From the NCBI GenBank assembly GCA_028290345.1, contig JAQGKB010000167.1, positions 1-14,076 of the forward strand: a stretch of 14,076 bases of DNA. The letters run 5' to 3'. Position 1 is the first letter of the stretch; each line of letters opens with the position of its first letter. The notes under the pieces are model-generated. The model saw nothing but the letters and a program-made list of their open reading frames with translations, did not search any database and was not told the origin of the DNA. Position numbers and translations under genes: made by a program. This DNA is from Hyphomicrobiales bacterium (GTDB taxonomy: Bacteria > Pseudomonadota > Alphaproteobacteria > Rhizobiales > Devosiaceae). This document shows, piece by piece, positions 13,209 through 14,076 of this stretch.

Positions 13209-13940
13209 CTACGCCAGCACCGCATTATACCGCCGCACCGCCTCGGCAAATCCCATCAGCAGCGCATCCGCTGTGATGCCGTGTCCGATGGACGCCTCGT
13301 CGACGCCCTTGACCGCCGCCTGGAACGCCGGCAGGTTTTCCAGCGTCAGATCGTGCCCGGCATTGATGCCCAAACCAGCTGCCAATGCCGCCTGTGCCGT
13401 CGCCGCGAGGTTCTGCAAATGCTTGTCCCCCTCGGGTGTGCCAAAACTGCCGCCATAGGGCCCGGTATAAAGCTCCACCCGATCCGCCCCGACGCTGGCG
13501 ACCTTGGCCGGCACGGTAGGATCCTCGTCGACGAACAGCGCCACGCGAAATCCCTTGGCCTTCATCCGTGCGATCGTCGCCACCAACAACTCGCGGTTGG
13601 CATCGACATCCCAGCCATGGTCCGACGTCGCCTGGCTCGGATCATCGGGCACGAATGTCACCTGATCGGGCGCCGCCCGTTCCGCCAGCGCTAGGAATTC
13701 CTCGCTGGGATAACCCTCGATATTAAACTCGGCTTGCGGATAATCGGCGCGCAACAGCGTCTCGAGTTCGAACACATCCGTCCGCCGGATGTGCCGCTCG
13801 TCGGGCCGTGGATGCACGGTGATCCCCATCGCCCCCGCATCGAGCACCACCCGCGCAATGCCGGTGACGCTCGGCCACGGCAGGTTGCGGCGATTGCGCA
13901 ACTGCGCCACGGCATTGAGATTGACGGAAAGATGGGTCAT
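13209..13940 (-). CDS. pdxJ: Pyridoxine 5'-phosphate synthase
   Basis: The product has 243 residues, normal length for PdxJ, the last step of de novo vitamin B6 synthesis: 3-amino-2-oxopropyl phosphate plus deoxyxylulose 5-phosphate give pyridoxine 5'-phosphate. The TIM-barrel markers are VNLN at 6-9, LRN at 14-16, GITVHPRPDERHI with His43, Arg45 and Arg49, FNIEGYP with Glu71 and Glu75 nearby, DRVELYTGPYG, and GLGINAGHDLTLENLP with His196, ending with SIGHGITADALLMGF. In the first motif, where E. coli has D-H (VNIDHIATLRN), this protein has N-A (VNLNAVAQLRN). ATG 13940 is chosen; its ribosome site is weak (AAAGG about 10 bases upstream). The preceding membrane-protein gene on the same strand ends 71 bases upstream, so the two may be co-transcribed. 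Confidence 0.95.
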   Translation of the reverse strand: MTHLSVNLNAVAQLRNRRNLPWPSVTGIARVVLDAGAMGITVHPRPDERHIRRTDVFELETLLRADYPQAEFNIEGYPSEEFLALAERAAPDQVTFVPDDPSQATSDHGWDVDANRELLVATIARMKAKGFRVALFVDEDPTVPAKVASVGADRVELYTGPYGGSFGTPEGDKHLQNLAATAQAALAAGLGINAGHDLTLENLPAFQAAVKGVDEASIGHGITADALLMGFAEAVRRYNAVLA

Positions 13941-14011
13941 CGCTTCGGGCCTTTCCCGCTGAAATCGGCGCTACTCATGAACCATTTTGGCGCCCGTACC
14001 AAGCGGTACAA

Positions 14012-14076
14012 TTATCGCTTCCAGAGCACCCAGAAGACCAGCGCCGCCGACCCCAGCCACAACGCGACAATCACCC
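14012..14076 (-). CDS. C-terminal end of a membrane protein (partial)
   Basis: The minus strand, read from the right edge, encodes VIVALWLGSAALVFWVLWKR and a TAA stop at 14012-14014. This is one hydrophobic helix ending in a basic tail, with GC-rich third positions like the neighbours. The rest lies outside the window, so no family can be given. A small stem, GTACC/GGTAC at 13996-14009, follows the stop. The gene lies just upstream of pdxJ on the same strand. Confidence 0.5.
   Translation of the reverse strand, partial: VIVALWLGSAALVFWVLWKR

Overview
The window looks like a chromosomal stretch of a GC-rich alphaproteobacterium, most likely of the Hyphomicrobiales (Devosia-like). That placement is an inference from the high GC content, the FixL-type multi-PAS kinase, the ArsR/VOC/SRPBCC operon and the style of the intergenic palindromes; I ran no search. 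I see no phage, transposase, CRISPR, tRNA or rRNA. The genes are ordinary accessory and housekeeping genes. The most unusual content is the structured DNA between them.

Layout. 1-1954 (-): a membrane sensor histidine kinase with four PAS domains, cut by the left edge just after its phospho-acceptor His. 2283-3669 (+): an operon of an ArsR-type repressor, a PhnB/VOC-fold protein and an SRPBCC (AHSA1) protein, behind a promoter that overlaps an inverted-repeat operator. 3919-5265 (-): an exported PQQ-type sorbosone/aldose dehydrogenase, probably a lipoprotein, with a problematic start codon. 5464-6585 (+): an Old Yellow Enzyme of the YqjM class. 6833-7237 (+): a small exported protein of unknown function. 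7320-8531 (-) and 8723-9385 (+): a divergent Bcr/CflA-type drug exporter and TetR regulator separated by an array of matching operator-like palindromes. 9638-11557 (-): the potassium transporter Kup. 11753-12355 (-): an NAD(P)H-dependent FMN reductase. 12682-13017 (+): a second small exported protein with two cysteines. 13209-13940 (-): pyridoxine 5'-phosphate synthase PdxJ. 14012-14076 (-): the C-terminal end of a membrane protein entering from the right.

Structured DNA. Two copies of a 92-bp three-armed palindromic element lie at 3783-3874 and 9466-9557. They align without gaps, match at about 77 of 92 positions, and several differences are paired changes that keep the stems. A different two-hairpin element with a 10-bp closing stem lies at 13096-13197. 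All three sit between convergent genes. Clear intrinsic terminators are at 7264-7298, 11684-11712 and 13037-13067.

How the parts may work together. The yellow enzyme, FMN reductase, TetR-controlled exporter and ArsR-controlled operon suggest a general ability to deal with electrophilic or toxic small molecules. They are separate transcription units and nothing in the sequence links them into one pathway. I found no convincing new multi-gene system; the covarying repeat is the best candidate for something worth describing.
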